This document shows positions 49,850 to 59,158 of a stretch of 64,000 bases of DNA, one piece after another. The stretch is taken from positions 1,612,001 through 1,676,000 of the forward strand of contig NC_015278.1 in the NCBI RefSeq assembly GCF_000193205.1, written 5' to 3'. Origin of the DNA: Aerococcus sp. Group 1 (GTDB taxonomy: Bacteria > Bacillota > Bacilli > Lactobacillales > Aerococcaceae). The notes beneath the pieces are model-generated. The model did not search any database. It was given only the letters and a program-made list of their open reading frames with translations, and was not told the DNA's origin. The translations under genes were made by a program, and so were the position numbers. Each line of letters begins with the position of its first letter. Position 1 is the stretch's first letter.

Positions 49850-50351
49850 AATCTTTTTCGTGTTCTTTCTTGAATTTAGCAATAATAGCTTGATTGACAC
49901 ATTCAGGCACTAAGGCAGACACATCGCCACCAAAATAGGCAGTTTCTTTGATGAGGCTAGAAGAAACGAAACGATATTTTTCGTCCGACAGCATGAGTAA
50001 GGTTTCGACATCATCCGCTTGCAGTTTATTCATCAAGGCAATGTTAGTCTCATACTCAAAGTCTTTGACATTGCGAACGCCACGAATGAGGGCACAGCAA
50101 TTCAGAGATTTGGCTAAGTCAATAGTCAACCCCCCCGTAAGACGCATGACTTCCACATTATCCAACCCAGCTAAGGCTTCTTTAGCCAGGTCTAATTTTT
50201 CTTCATCGCTAAAGAGGGCTTGTTTAGTGGTATTCACTGCTACAGCAACATAGAGGGTATCAAAAATACGACTAGCGCGTTCAATCATATCGACGTGTCC
50301 TTTAGTCATTGGATCAAAACTACCAGCGTATAGTGCATTTCTAATGCCCAT
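49848..50351 (-). CDS. coaD: Phosphopantetheine adenylyltransferase
   Basis: The 167-residue enzyme adenylates 4'-phosphopantetheine, the penultimate coenzyme A step. The nucleotidyltransferase motif reads YAGSFDPMTKGHVDMIERA, and the C-terminal motif YRFVSSSLIKETAYFGGDVS is intact. Together with coaBC it is the second CoA gene in this window. It follows the LCP gene on the same strand with a 43-base gap. Its last codons adjoin the PurBox. Confidence 0.96.
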   Translation of the reverse strand: MGIRNALYAGSFDPMTKGHVDMIERASRIFDTLYVAVAVNTTKQALFSDEEKLDLAKEALAGLDNVEVMRLTGGLTIDLAKSLNCCALIRGVRNVKDFEYETNIALMNKLQADDVETLLMLSDEKYRFVSSSLIKETAYFGGDVSALVPECVNQAIIAKFKKEHEKD

Positions 50352-50394
50352 GAACGACTTCCTTTCTTTTATCGGTTTTCAATTTTTCATTCAA

Positions 50395-51852
50395 TTAATA
50401 GCTTCCCGGAGCTGCTGGAGCGGGCACTGTGTTTTCTGGTGCCACTGCTCCCCCTCCTGTTGGCGGTTGTGGGGCTCGGTTGGCTCCTAGACCTGGAGCT
50501 TGGGGAGCCGGAGCTTGAGGGAGAGGTGCGGGAGCTTGAGGCTGGGGAGCGGGAGTCGGACTAACCGGTGCTTGTGGCTGATAGGCAGGCTGCTGACTTT
50601 CAGCTTGAGGCAAACCATTTTCGCTTGGTCTCACCGTGTCCCCTGAAGCATCGTCAACTTGCGGTTGATTTTGGGCCTCATAATTTAGCCCTTCTTCTCC
50701 AAATTCTTTTTCAATCAAACGGTCGAGTTTATCTTTCTCATAAACGCCCGGTTTAATGGCCATTTCTTCGTCTTCAAGAATGCCATTACCATTTAAATCC
50801 GAAACAGGGAAATAGACTGGCGGAATATTAAAACTTACCGGGTAAACAATGGCCGACTGGGTCGGTTCCAGTTCCAGTAAGGCCCGAATCCGATTAGACA
50901 TGCGGATGCGATCTTCTTCCTCAATCGCTAAATACCAACCAAAAGTTAAATTCAAATCTAACCAGTCATCAAAGACTAAGTGGATAGGATTCTTAAGGGC
51001 TTGTAAATAATTCTGTTGGAGGGCCAGCATGTCATTGGGCCGTAAATCAGTCCGCAAATTATCACCGAGGGTATTTAAAATTTCTTCATAATTAAAGACC
51101 GTATCCATGGATAAGAGTCGGTCAATAACAGCTTGAACCAATTGTTGTTGGCGTTTTTGACGGCCAATATCCCCCTCAGGATCCATTTTACGCATCCGTA
51201 CATACATCATGGCTTCCTTACCAGATAAGGTCCGGGTTTCACCTTCAGTAAAGCTGACTCCATCTTGTTCAAAAGTCATGGGTGACGTAATTTCAATACC
51301 GCCCATGCCATCAATAATATCAATGAAACCTTGCATATTGACTTCAACATAATGGTCAATAGGGACATCAAGGAAACGTTGGATGGAATTAATGGAGTCC
51401 TCCATGCCCCCATTCATATAAGCATGGTTCAATTTATTGAAGTCATTAGTCTTTCCTTGGGGAGCCAGGGTGTCGCGGGGGAGGCTTAGAATGGTTGATT
51501 TACCTTGTTTGGGGTTGATAGTAATCACCATCATGACATCTGAACGCCCATCCTTAACATTTTCATACATTAAAGCGCCATTATCGATCCCCTCGAGTAA
51601 AATATTTACCGGGTCGCCATCCCTGAGCGATATCCGACTATCACGCATATTTTCCCGGTCAACATTCTGATAGATGGCCCCAGAAAAATTAAAGAAGTTA
51701 AAGGCCAAGCGAATAATAAAGACGACTACAATAATTCCTAAAACCAGGCCCAGTCCCTTAAAAATTTTCCTTGCTTTACCTTTATTCTTATCATCATCCG
51801 GTTGATGGTGGCGGTAGCTCCGTCGATTTTCTTGAATAGACGATTGCTTCAT
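50395..51852 (-). CDS. LytR-CpsA-Psr (LCP) family glycopolymer ligase with EF-hand-like loop and Pro-rich tail
   Basis: A 485-residue membrane-anchored protein: a basic cytoplasmic start, one span (LGLVLGIIVVVFIIRLAF, about 33-50) and the extracellular LCP domain (about 75-250) with GRSDVMMVI, SLPRDTLAP and MYVRMRKMDPEGDIGR, the conserved Arg/Asp set that binds polyprenyl-phosphate. LCP enzymes attach teichoic acid or capsule to peptidoglycan. After the domain is DLNGNGILEDEE (352-363), which fits a calcium-binding EF-hand loop (D-x-N-x-N-G-x5-E). The last 65 residues are a Pro/Gln/Ala-rich repeat tail, probably wall-spanning. Confidence 0.92.
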   Translation of the reverse strand: MKQSSIQENRRSYRHHQPDDDKNKGKARKIFKGLGLVLGIIVVVFIIRLAFNFFNFSGAIYQNVDRENMRDSRISLRDGDPVNILLEGIDNGALMYENVKDGRSDVMMVITINPKQGKSTILSLPRDTLAPQGKTNDFNKLNHAYMNGGMEDSINSIQRFLDVPIDHYVEVNMQGFIDIIDGMGGIEITSPMTFEQDGVSFTEGETRTLSGKEAMMYVRMRKMDPEGDIGRQKRQQQLVQAVIDRLLSMDTVFNYEEILNTLGDNLRTDLRPNDMLALQQNYLQALKNPIHLVFDDWLDLNLTFGWYLAIEEEDRIRMSNRIRALLELEPTQSAIVYPVSFNIPPVYFPVSDLNGNGILEDEEMAIKPGVYEKDKLDRLIEKEFGEEGLNYEAQNQPQVDDASGDTVRPSENGLPQAESQQPAYQPQAPVSPTPAPQPQAPAPLPQAPAPQAPGLGANRAPQPPTGGGAVAPENTVPAPAAPGSY

Positions 51853-51871
51853 ATTTTCACTTCCTTAGCTT

Positions 51872-52687
51872 TTAATTTCCTCGATTAAAATCAATTTGCA
51901 AGGAGTCGATGCCTAAGTCTTCGTCACCAGCTTCTGCTTGTTGCATGGTCAAAATCTTGGGTTTATCTGCAGTGACTACTAGAGTATGCTCATATTGGGC
52001 ACACCAGGAACCATCCACTGTGCGCGCCGTCCAACCGTTACTATCCACCTTGGCTTGGTAGCCACCCATAGTAATCATGGGTTCGATACAGATGGTCATG
52101 CCTTCACGAAGGCGTTGACCACGTCCAGGACGACCATAATGAGGAATTTGCGGATCTTCGTGCATGGTGGGTTGAATGCCATGACCGACAAAGTCACGAA
52201 CAACACCAAAGCCTTCTGCTTCTGCATAACTTTGAATAGCATGACCGATATCCCCAATCCGGTTACCAGCCACAGCCTGCTCAATTCCCAAGTAAAGGCT
52301 CTTCTTGGTGACATCCAAGAGGTGTTGGACTTCAGAATCGACCTCGCCAATCTTAAAGGTATGGCAAGTATCGGTAAAGAATCCATCCAGCGAGAGGACA
52401 GTATCTACCGAACAAATATCGCCAGCTTTTAAAATGGTCTTTTTATCCGGGAAGGCGTGGCAAATTTCATCATTGGTTGAGGTACATGATGCATAAGGAT
52501 AACCCTCAAAACCAATTTCTTCAGGAATAGCTCCTGCTTGACGAGTACGTTTTTCAATGAAATCATTAATATCCATGGTAGAAATACCAGGTTCAATAAT
52601 ATCGCGTAATTCTTCCATAATGCTTGCCACTAAACGGCCAGCTTCTGCCATAGCTTGAATTTCGCGTTCAGATTTGATGGTAATCAT
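51872..52687 (-). CDS. map: Methionine aminopeptidase, type I
   Basis: The 271-residue enzyme removes the initiator Met. Metal-ligand regions: CSVDTVLSLDGFFTDTCHTF (two Asp), GHGIQPTMHEDPQIPHY (His), ICIEPMITMGG (Glu) and QYEHTLVVT (Glu). GHGIQ replaces the common GHGIG. Compared with the E. coli enzyme it has a C-terminal extension of about 25 residues ending SLQIDFNRGN. The start MITIKSEREI is supported by GAAAGGAAG; the longest frame is nine codons longer. It lies 19 bases upstream of the LCP gene. Confidence 0.94.
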   Translation of the reverse strand: MITIKSEREIQAMAEAGRLVASIMEELRDIIEPGISTMDINDFIEKRTRQAGAIPEEIGFEGYPYASCTSTNDEICHAFPDKKTILKAGDICSVDTVLSLDGFFTDTCHTFKIGEVDSEVQHLLDVTKKSLYLGIEQAVAGNRIGDIGHAIQSYAEAEGFGVVRDFVGHGIQPTMHEDPQIPHYGRPGRGQRLREGMTICIEPMITMGGYQAKVDSNGWTARTVDGSWCAQYEHTLVVTADKPKILTMQQAEAGDEDLGIDSLQIDFNRGN

Positions 52688-52838
52688 TGATTTCTTCCTT
52701 TCATAAATTATCATAGCTAAGTATACAATAAAAGCCTTAAAATAGATGCTTATTTCTCGGCCTTAAGGGATTTATTAACAATTTATGAAATAAATTAGTT
52801 TTTTTCAAGTTTTTCTGGTCTTTTTTAAACAAATCATA

Positions 52839-52860
52839 TACAATATCTTAAGCAAGATAT
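52839..52860 (+). promoter_or_regulatory. -10-like box and inverted repeat upstream of the GntR gene
   Basis: ATATCTT and AAGATAT form a perfect 7-bp inverted repeat with a four-base centre (52843-52860), overlapping a -10-like TACAAT (52839-52844). About 90 bases upstream of a GntR-family gene, it is a candidate operator for self-regulation. Confidence 0.4.
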
Positions 52861-52952
52861 GATTAGCTATGTCAATATAGTAATATTTTCTACTGATACT
52901 TTATATCCTGCAATCAAACTTTTTTTGAATACCATAGATGGGGAGATGAATT

Positions 52953-53660
52953 ATGGGAAAACAACAAAAGCTTGAGCAAATCGCCTACCTATATATGAAA
53001 GACCAAATTATCCAAGGCAATTGGCCAAATGATCATCATATTGTGGAAGCAGCTATTTCAGAAAAATTAGATATGAGCCGTAGCCCAATCCGTGCTGCCC
53101 TAGCCATATTAGCAGATGAAGAGATTGTAGAAATGCGGCCCTACCGAGGATTTTTTGTCAAAACCAGTTTAGAGGATGTCGACTTGGTCGCTTTCCGTTT
53201 GCGTTATTTTGCAATTTGCTATTTCCGCTTAATGGACCGTGCCTTAAAGCACAAAGCCAGCGCCAAAGACTTGCCAGCTGATCTTGACCAAAACTTAAAT
53301 AATTTAATCGCTGCCTTTGAAAGTGATAATTATTTAGACTGCGTCCAATGGGAATGCGCGATTATTAAGAGCTTGCTCAATTTATCCCAACATGACTTCT
53401 TAGTGGAAGAATCCATTAAATGTTACGCTTCTGTTTTGGAAAGAGTCCATAACCACTTACAAGCTGGTGATAACAAAGCACATTGCGCTTACCAAGCTAG
53501 AAATATTATTTACATTCAAGATATTATTTTCCTAGCCAAACGTAATGAATTTGACGAAACACGTACCTTAATTGAGTTATTGACTCTACACCAATATCAA
53601 TATTTCAATGACCAAGAAAAAGCGGTCTTTGACCAAGCTTCGCCTTACGCCATGAAATAA
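52953..53660 (+). CDS. GntR family transcriptional regulator (FadR/FCD-like)
   Basis: A 235-residue protein with an N-terminal winged helix: QIIQGNWPNDHHIVEAAISE, then KLDMSRSPIRAALAILADEE, the GntR signature, and MRPYRGFFVKT as the wing. The C-terminal all-helical domain (about 80-225) has the size of an FCD ligand domain, but the usual Asp/His metal-ligand pattern is not clear. GGGGAG precedes the ATG. No catabolic gene is adjacent; map is divergent and a flavodoxin follows after a terminator. Confidence 0.85.
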   Translation: MGKQQKLEQIAYLYMKDQIIQGNWPNDHHIVEAAISEKLDMSRSPIRAALAILADEEIVEMRPYRGFFVKTSLEDVDLVAFRLRYFAICYFRLMDRALKHKASAKDLPADLDQNLNNLIAAFESDNYLDCVQWECAIIKSLLNLSQHDFLVEESIKCYASVLERVHNHLQAGDNKAHCAYQARNIIYIQDIIFLAKRNEFDETRTLIELLTLHQYQYFNDQEKAVFDQASPYAMK

Positions 53661-53667
53661 AGTCAAC

Positions 53668-53710
53668 CAACCAATAACCTCTTTTAACAAGGAGTTATTG
53701 GTTTTTCTTT
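53668..53710 (+). terminator. Terminator of the GntR gene
   Basis: AACCAATAAC and GTTATTGGTT form a perfect 10-bp stem with a 15-base loop, followed by TTTCTTT. Confidence 0.9.
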
Positions 53711-53801
53711 CATTTGATAAGCTTAAACTAGCGCTGTTTAGTCGTTTTTGCTATACTTGATGGGATTATTAGTCAAATGAATAAATTAAAGGAGAATAAG
53801 A

Positions 53802-54251
53802 ATGAAAGCCTTAATTGCTTATGCCAGCATGACTGGTAACACAGAAGAAGCCTGTGACGTTATGGCTGAAGCTTTGGAAGATTTAGGGGTGGAAGTTGAT
53901 ATGGATTCCTCCTTAAACCTATTTGGCGAAGACTTTCTCGATGTGGATATCTGTGTTGTAGGCACCTATACTTACGGCTCAGAATTACCAGATGATGTCG
54001 TCGACCTTTATGAAGATTTAGAAGATTTAGATTTAACTGGCAAGGTTTTTATCAGCCTGGGGTCCGGAGACCACGATTACCCGGATTATTGCCAATCCGT
54101 CGATGACTTCTATGACCAATTCCTACAAACGGGGGCTCAAGCAGCTTGTCCAGCTATTAAAATTGAAATTGATTGTAATGCTGAAGACATTGAAACCATT
54201 GAAGCCGGCGCTCAGGCAGCGGTCAACTTAGTTAAGCAAAAACCACATTAA
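53802..54251 (+). CDS. Flavodoxin
   Basis: A 149-residue acidic electron carrier. The FMN phosphate loop SMTGNTEEA (residues about 9-17) and the second loop GTYTYGSELPDD are intact, and the length is that of a short-chain flavodoxin. Partners might include enzymes such as pyruvate- or ribonucleotide-related reductases, none of which is adjacent. TAAAGGAG precedes the ATG and an extended -10 TGCTATACT lies about 50 bases upstream. A small coiled-coil membrane protein gene follows after 62 bases. Confidence 0.93.
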   Translation: MKALIAYASMTGNTEEACDVMAEALEDLGVEVDMDSSLNLFGEDFLDVDICVVGTYTYGSELPDDVVDLYEDLEDLDLTGKVFISLGSGDHDYPDYCQSVDDFYDQFLQTGAQAACPAIKIEIDCNAEDIETIEAGAQAAVNLVKQKPH

Positions 54252-54313
54252 ACCAATGTCCTCCTAGCCAATAAGACAGCAAACTAGTTTATTGAGGAAC
54301 GGAAAGGAGCACT

Positions 54314-54601
54314 ATGAATAAAGTACCCAAAAAGAATCGTTCAAAATTTATTGATGATATCGAAAACCTTAATATTGATGAAACCTTGGAGAACTTAGAT
54401 AAGGGATCTCCTCACTTGAATTGGGGCTACCTATTGATCGGCCTAATCGTTCTCTTTCTCTTAGTTTGGGGCGTCTTAGAAATCTTCTCACCTAATGAGA
54501 CAGAAGCCCACTTTCAAAGCCAAACTGAGCAAATTAAGGAACTCGAAAATAGAGTCAACCACTTAGAATATCGCATCAAACAACTCGAAGATAAGGAATA
54601 A
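54314..54601 (+). CDS. Hypothetical membrane protein with C-terminal coiled coil
   Basis: A 95-residue protein: polar N-terminus, one span (YLLIGLIVLFLLVWGVLEIF, about 39-58) and a heptad-rich C-terminus (QIKELENRVNHLEYRIKQLE) that should form a coiled coil outside or inside the membrane. GGAAAGGAG precedes the ATG. The layout recalls small divisome or envelope-assembly proteins such as DivIC, but the characteristic motifs are missing. It may be cotranscribed with the flavodoxin and ends at a terminator. Confidence 0.72.
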   Translation: MNKVPKKNRSKFIDDIENLNIDETLENLDKGSPHLNWGYLLIGLIVLFLLVWGVLEIFSPNETEAHFQSQTEQIKELENRVNHLEYRIKQLEDKE

Positions 54602-54630
54602 GGCTGGGAGTGAAAACCCAGTCTTTTTTA
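54601..54630 (+). terminator. Terminator of the flavodoxin/coiled-coil unit
   Basis: GGCTGGG and CCCAGTC form a short GC stem with an eight-base loop, followed by TTTTTT. Confidence 0.82.
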
Positions 54631-54720
54631 TGCTTTTTAAGCTTTCCTTAAACTGGGAGAAATTGCGAGTACATCTTAGTCATGCTAGAATATGAACATC
54701 ATGGAATAAAGAGGTATATT

Positions 54721-56385
54721 ATGCAAAAGAAAATCATTCCCTTACTCCTCCTAGGAGGCTCACTAGTTCTGGTGGGCGGTTGTGATCAAATCCGCTTCAC
54801 TGACCCTAAAAAGCCGGAAACAAAGACCGAGGAAAAAGTGGAACCGCAAGCCCAACATCCCCGTGAAGCCTTGGGACTTACGACTACTCATAAATTAAAA
54901 TCCCTAAACCCCAATAAGCTGCAAACGGCTTATGAACTTAGCGCCATGAATATGGTGGGCGAAGGTCTCTTCCGCTTAGAAAAAGATGGTTCTATCCGAC
55001 CAGGGGTAAGTAACGGAGAGATTGAGCGTAATGATAGGGATGTCATTATTCATTTAAAAACAGAGGCCCAATGGAGTAATAATGATCCCGTAACTGCCAG
55101 CGATTTCGTCTATGCCTGGCAAGAATTAGTTAATCCTGACCACCATAATTTTTATGCCTATAAATTGCTAGCCTTAATTGATAATGCCTCCACCGTATTA
55201 AGTGGTCAAGTAGGTATCGATCAACTCCATGTTCAGGCTTTAGATGACCACCGGCTAAAAATCACCTTAAAAGATCCGGACATGGATGATAACAGTCTCA
55301 AACAAGCCCTAGCCTTTCCAGCCCTCTTCCCCCTACCGAAGAACTTTATTGGTCAAATTAACTATGACCTCTACGGGCAAAAATCAGTCAATACTTTGAG
55401 TAATGGCCCCTACAATTTAAGCGCTTGGGAGAGCGGTTGGGATACTTGGACCTATGACCGCAATGAAGAATACCATAATTGGACGGACTATCCCACTGAA
55501 AAACTCAGTGTCCAATATGTCAAAAATACTGAAACAGCTAAAAAATCCTACCAACAACGCTTAACGGATATTTTGATTAGTCGCACACCGGAAGAGAATT
55601 GGACCGCATTAAAGCGTCCTTTTAGCCAAAATCTCCTCTACCATATTAATCAAGCCGGAAAGAAGAATATTCTTAATGACCAGCGCCTAAGAGATCTCTT
55701 GGCACAAAATATCGACCAGCAGGCCTTGGTTAAAAATGTGCCTGCCTTACAAGCGACTGACTCCCTAGATCCTCAAAGCGGGGGCCAGCGACAAACAAAG
55801 GCAGCCGAAGATAATGAGGCTAAGATTAAAGCGCTCTTAGAGGATTATCAATTTGAGGCCATTGAACTGGACTTGATTACCGACGACAATGCCCTGTCGC
55901 AAAAAATCGCCAAGGAATTACAAAAGCAATGGGAAAGTAAAATCCCTCACCTGGTTATTAATATCTTCCCCTTGTCAGAAAAAGTTTTGATGGAGCGGTT
56001 CCAAAAAGGAGATTTTGACCTTTACCTCAGTCAACAACAAGCCTACGATAATTATTCCAATAGTGAGTTCTACCTCCCTTATACGGCTCCAAACTACCAA
56101 AAAGCCTGGGGAGATGATCTGGAAGCTTTCCAAGCGTTAATGAAGCAGAGCGCTAGTGGCAAATTATCTGATGAAGACAGAAGTCAAGCTGACCAATTGA
56201 TCCAAAAACATCAGATCGCAAGCCCTATTCTTAAAGGCGATTACAGCTATCTCTCAAGAGAAGAAGTCATCAACCAAGCGCCTTACTCAGACAAAGGTTT
56301 TCTCTTTGACTTTAAAAATATGGCTTATGAGAAGAGCTCCCAAACCATTCCAATCAAAGCGGATAAGAAAAAAGCTAACAAATAA
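54721..56385 (+). CDS. Divergent OppA-like solute-binding lipoprotein
   Basis: A 554-residue SBP_bac_5-type protein. The start MQKKIIPLLLLGGSLVLVGG is chosen because it gives a proper lipoprotein signal with lipobox VGGC; the longest frame adds 13 polar residues. The region TEAQWSNNDPVTASDFVYAW is the family hallmark, as in OppA, but overall identity to the three oppA copies is low, and the ligand-binding half looks rearranged. No permease or ATPase genes are beside it. It may deliver to OppBCDF or serve as a peptide sensor or a chaperone. Confidence 0.85.
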   Translation: MQKKIIPLLLLGGSLVLVGGCDQIRFTDPKKPETKTEEKVEPQAQHPREALGLTTTHKLKSLNPNKLQTAYELSAMNMVGEGLFRLEKDGSIRPGVSNGEIERNDRDVIIHLKTEAQWSNNDPVTASDFVYAWQELVNPDHHNFYAYKLLALIDNASTVLSGQVGIDQLHVQALDDHRLKITLKDPDMDDNSLKQALAFPALFPLPKNFIGQINYDLYGQKSVNTLSNGPYNLSAWESGWDTWTYDRNEEYHNWTDYPTEKLSVQYVKNTETAKKSYQQRLTDILISRTPEENWTALKRPFSQNLLYHINQAGKKNILNDQRLRDLLAQNIDQQALVKNVPALQATDSLDPQSGGQRQTKAAEDNEAKIKALLEDYQFEAIELDLITDDNALSQKIAKELQKQWESKIPHLVINIFPLSEKVLMERFQKGDFDLYLSQQQAYDNYSNSEFYLPYTAPNYQKAWGDDLEAFQALMKQSASGKLSDEDRSQADQLIQKHQIASPILKGDYSYLSREEVINQAPYSDKGFLFDFKNMAYEKSSQTIPIKADKKKANK

Positions 56386-56399
56386 TGTTCTTCCTGAAA

Positions 56400-56441
56400 T
56401 AAAAGGCGAAATTAGACATGAAATCTAATTTCGCCTTTTTG
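56400..56441 (+). terminator. Terminator of the OppA-like gene
   Basis: AAAAGGCGAAATTAGA and TCTAATTTCGCCTTTT form a perfect 16-bp stem with a seven-base loop. Confidence 0.93.
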
Positions 56442-56563
56442 GTTTTTGTTTCATTTACTTAAATTTCTTTAATATTTTTTGCCTTATTTTTCATAATTTT
56501 TTCATATTTTTTAACGGCATATGGTTATAATATAAAGCATTAATTAAAAAGGAACGTATTATC

Positions 56564-57916
56564 ATGAAAGCTAAATCAAAAGTTCTTATCCTTGCTTTAC
56601 TTAGCATTATTTTATTAACCTTAGGCCTATTTTCATATCGTCACCACCTAATCAATAAAAAGCACCAAGCCCAAAGTACTATCACCATGGATGCTCTCTT
56701 TATTGATGACGATCATGCCTATTTAACCCCTGAGATTGACGAGGATATGATCCAGGCGGCCAAAGATAATGCCAATAAATTAGCGCCCGAGAAGAAAGAA
56801 AAAGCTCTTAAAGAAATTGCCCTCGTCGAACAAAAGCTAGCAGCTATCCAAGCCGTTGACCAAATCTACCAACATGATGATTCAGAGGCTTTTGTGGTTG
56901 GCGATAAAGTGAATCCTCGTGATATTCTAAATAATAGCGTTAGCTTGGCTGACCTCAAAAAGCTAGCTCCCCATTTTGATTTCTCAGTGGGTGATGCCCT
57001 ATCCGATGAATTAAAAATTCATTATAAAAACGCCTTAGAAATTGTCCAATTAGATGATAAACTCCAATCAATTCTTAATGACCTGCCCACCAGTTTTCAA
57101 GCTGATCAAATTAACGCTAACTTAAAGAAATTTAACGAAATTAGTCAAATCCTCGAGGATACTGCGATAAATATCGAAGGTCAACCCCGTCTCAAGAATA
57201 GCCTCCAAGCAATCACTAATAAAACAAAAATCTACGCCAAGAGCCTGATTCAAGCCAATCCCCCTCTCAAAGACGATGTCTTAAATCAACTATTAAACCA
57301 ACCCTTGCTGGGCCATTACCTGACCGGTAGTTCGATTGACCACCGTAAGTTGATCGCCCTAACCTTTGATGATGGCCCTTCCGAAAATACTGGAGCTATC
57401 CTAGATATTCTCGATCAATATGGGATCAAAGCCATGTTTTTCCAACAAGGCAACCATGTTAAAGAGTACCCTCAAGTGAGTCAACGAATTTTAGCTGAAG
57501 GTCATAAACTTGGCAACCATACCTATGACCACCCTTATTTCTCTAATTTAAGAGATAAAGAGGTTGTGGACGAAATTAGCCAAGGTGAAGCTGCCATTAA
57601 AGAAGCCACCGGCATCAGTCCTAAATATATCCGTAACCCCCACGGCGCTCAAAGAAAACGCATTGCTCGCTTAAGGCCAGACTTAACCGGTATCTATTGG
57701 GATATCGATTCTGAAGACTGGAAGTCCATGGATACTAAGCAAATCACCCAACGTGTCTTAAGTCAAGCCCACAACCATGCCGTTATCCTCCATCACGACA
57801 CCATCAAAGCAACTGCCGAAGCCATGAAAAAGTATATCCCAGAACTGAAAAAACAAGGCTACACCTTTGTTTTTGCTGATCAAATACCGGAAACAAAGAA
57901 TTGGATTAATAACTAA
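56564..57916 (+). CDS. Polysaccharide deacetylase, PgdA-like
   Basis: A 450-residue protein with an N-terminal anchor (VLILALLSIILLTLGLFSY), an extracellular helical region of about 220 residues and a C-terminal NodB domain (about 263-445). NodB motifs: LTFDDGPSENT (catalytic Asp, metal Asp), NHTYDHPYF (two metal His), RNPHGAQRKR, WDIDSEDWKS and VILHHDT. It should remove acetyl groups from GlcNAc in peptidoglycan, giving lysozyme resistance, as in PgdA. A TATAAT lies upstream. A perfect terminator follows. Confidence 0.9.
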   Translation: MKAKSKVLILALLSIILLTLGLFSYRHHLINKKHQAQSTITMDALFIDDDHAYLTPEIDEDMIQAAKDNANKLAPEKKEKALKEIALVEQKLAAIQAVDQIYQHDDSEAFVVGDKVNPRDILNNSVSLADLKKLAPHFDFSVGDALSDELKIHYKNALEIVQLDDKLQSILNDLPTSFQADQINANLKKFNEISQILEDTAINIEGQPRLKNSLQAITNKTKIYAKSLIQANPPLKDDVLNQLLNQPLLGHYLTGSSIDHRKLIALTFDDGPSENTGAILDILDQYGIKAMFFQQGNHVKEYPQVSQRILAEGHKLGNHTYDHPYFSNLRDKEVVDEISQGEAAIKEATGISPKYIRNPHGAQRKRIARLRPDLTGIYWDIDSEDWKSMDTKQITQRVLSQAHNHAVILHHDTIKATAEAMKKYIPELKKQGYTFVFADQIPETKNWINN

Positions 57917-57956
57917 AATAACCGCGACCAAGAAATGATCTGGTCGCGGTTATTAT
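57916..57956. terminator. Bidirectional terminator after the deacetylase gene
   Basis: AATAACCGCGACCA and TGGTCGCGGTTATT form a perfect 14-bp stem with a ten-base loop, between two convergent genes. Confidence 0.92.
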
Positions 57957-58010
57957 TATAAGAAGGGAATAAATCAAAGCTTTGAAGACACTGCAATTCA
58001 TATTTACAAT

Positions 58011-59096
58011 TTATTTACTTTTAAAAATAAAATGCTTTTGAATAAAATAACTTAACAGGAAAAGTAAGGAATCAACAAATACTTTAATGATGGTAGTTGC
58101 TTTCGATTGAATGACAGTGCTTATTAGAGACACTAAACCTCCGGATAAGAACATCTGCACGATGACCAAGCTGACATATTTGATAAAGCTTTGTTTGGAT
58201 TCTTGCTTGAAAACGAGAAAGCGATTCAAGGTGTAGTTAAAGACCGATGAAATGGTCCGGGCAATGATTGTCGCTAAGTAAATGGTCAGAGTACTTGCAG
58301 CGTGCGGCAAGAGTACAGAAAAGAGATGGAATAAAAGGATATCTACCACAAAGGACGAGACCGAAGACAGGATGTATTTCCAAAAATAGGTCTGATTAGC
58401 CATGTATTCTAAAAAGACGCTGTAAATAGCAATGGAATCCTTGATCGGGTTAAAATGACTCCCCTTATTATCATCATGATAGATGGTCTCAATAGCCACT
58501 TCCTTAATTGGAATTTTTTGCTTAGCGGCATCAATGATCATCTTTAATTCATATTCAAAGCGGTCGCCTGAAATCTCCAAAAGTCTGGCCAAATAAGTTT
58601 TAGGAATCACTCTTAACCCCGTTTGGGTGTCGGTTAAGGAAATGCCGGTAACCATTTTTAAAATATAGCGAGTTAAGCGATTACCAAATTGACTCTTCCA
58701 CGGCACTTCATTTTGAAAATCTCTAACGCCTAAAACTAAGGCACTGGGGTCTTGCTGAAAAGCTCCAATACATTTCATCATATCGGCATAGGTATGCTGT
58801 CCATCTGAATCAATAGTAATGACTCCTTGGCAGTCAGGCAAATAGTGAAGAATATAGTCAAAAGCCGTTCTCAGCGCACGCCCTTTGCCATAGTTTTCCT
58901 CATGTTTTAAGACAATGGCACCAAAGTCTTCATGCGCTTGCTTAAAATAGGAATCATAGTCAGCAGAAGACCCATCATTAACGATAATAATTGTAAAATT
59001 ATCTGAATCTTGTCTGCGAATCGACTCTAGAAGTTCAATTAACTTCTCATTCGGTTCTAAAGCAGGAATAATAATTGTAATATCACTGATTGACAC
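58011..59096 (-). CDS. Glycosyltransferase family 2 fused to a GtrA-like membrane domain
   Basis: The 361-residue protein joins two parts. Residues 1-225 are a GT2 domain of the dolichyl-phosphate-mannose-synthase type: IIIPALEPNEKLIELLESI, VNDGSS, ITIDSDGQHTYAD and the family-specific GISLTDTQTGLRVIPK. Residues about 235-361 are four membrane spans of GtrA type (flippase-like). Such fusions make and translocate undecaprenyl-phosphate-linked sugars. The start is GTG with GGAG eight bases upstream. It lies just downstream of a tRNA gene and belongs to the glycan group to the right. Confidence 0.9.
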   Translation of the reverse strand: MSISDITIIIPALEPNEKLIELLESIRRQDSDNFTIIIVNDGSSADYDSYFKQAHEDFGAIVLKHEENYGKGRALRTAFDYILHYLPDCQGVITIDSDGQHTYADMMKCIGAFQQDPSALVLGVRDFQNEVPWKSQFGNRLTRYILKMVTGISLTDTQTGLRVIPKTYLARLLEISGDRFEYELKMIIDAAKQKIPIKEVAIETIYHDDNKGSHFNPIKDSIAIYSVFLEYMANQTYFWKYILSSVSSFVVDILLFHLFSVLLPHAASTLTIYLATIIARTISSVFNYTLNRFLVFKQESKQSFIKYVSLVIVQMFLSGGLVSLISTVIQSKATTIIKVFVDSLLFLLSYFIQKHFIFKSK

Positions 59097-59158
59097 GTTC
59101 TAATCTCCTTATTAACTACCTATAGCAGATAACAACGACCTTTTTGACTATAATAAAA

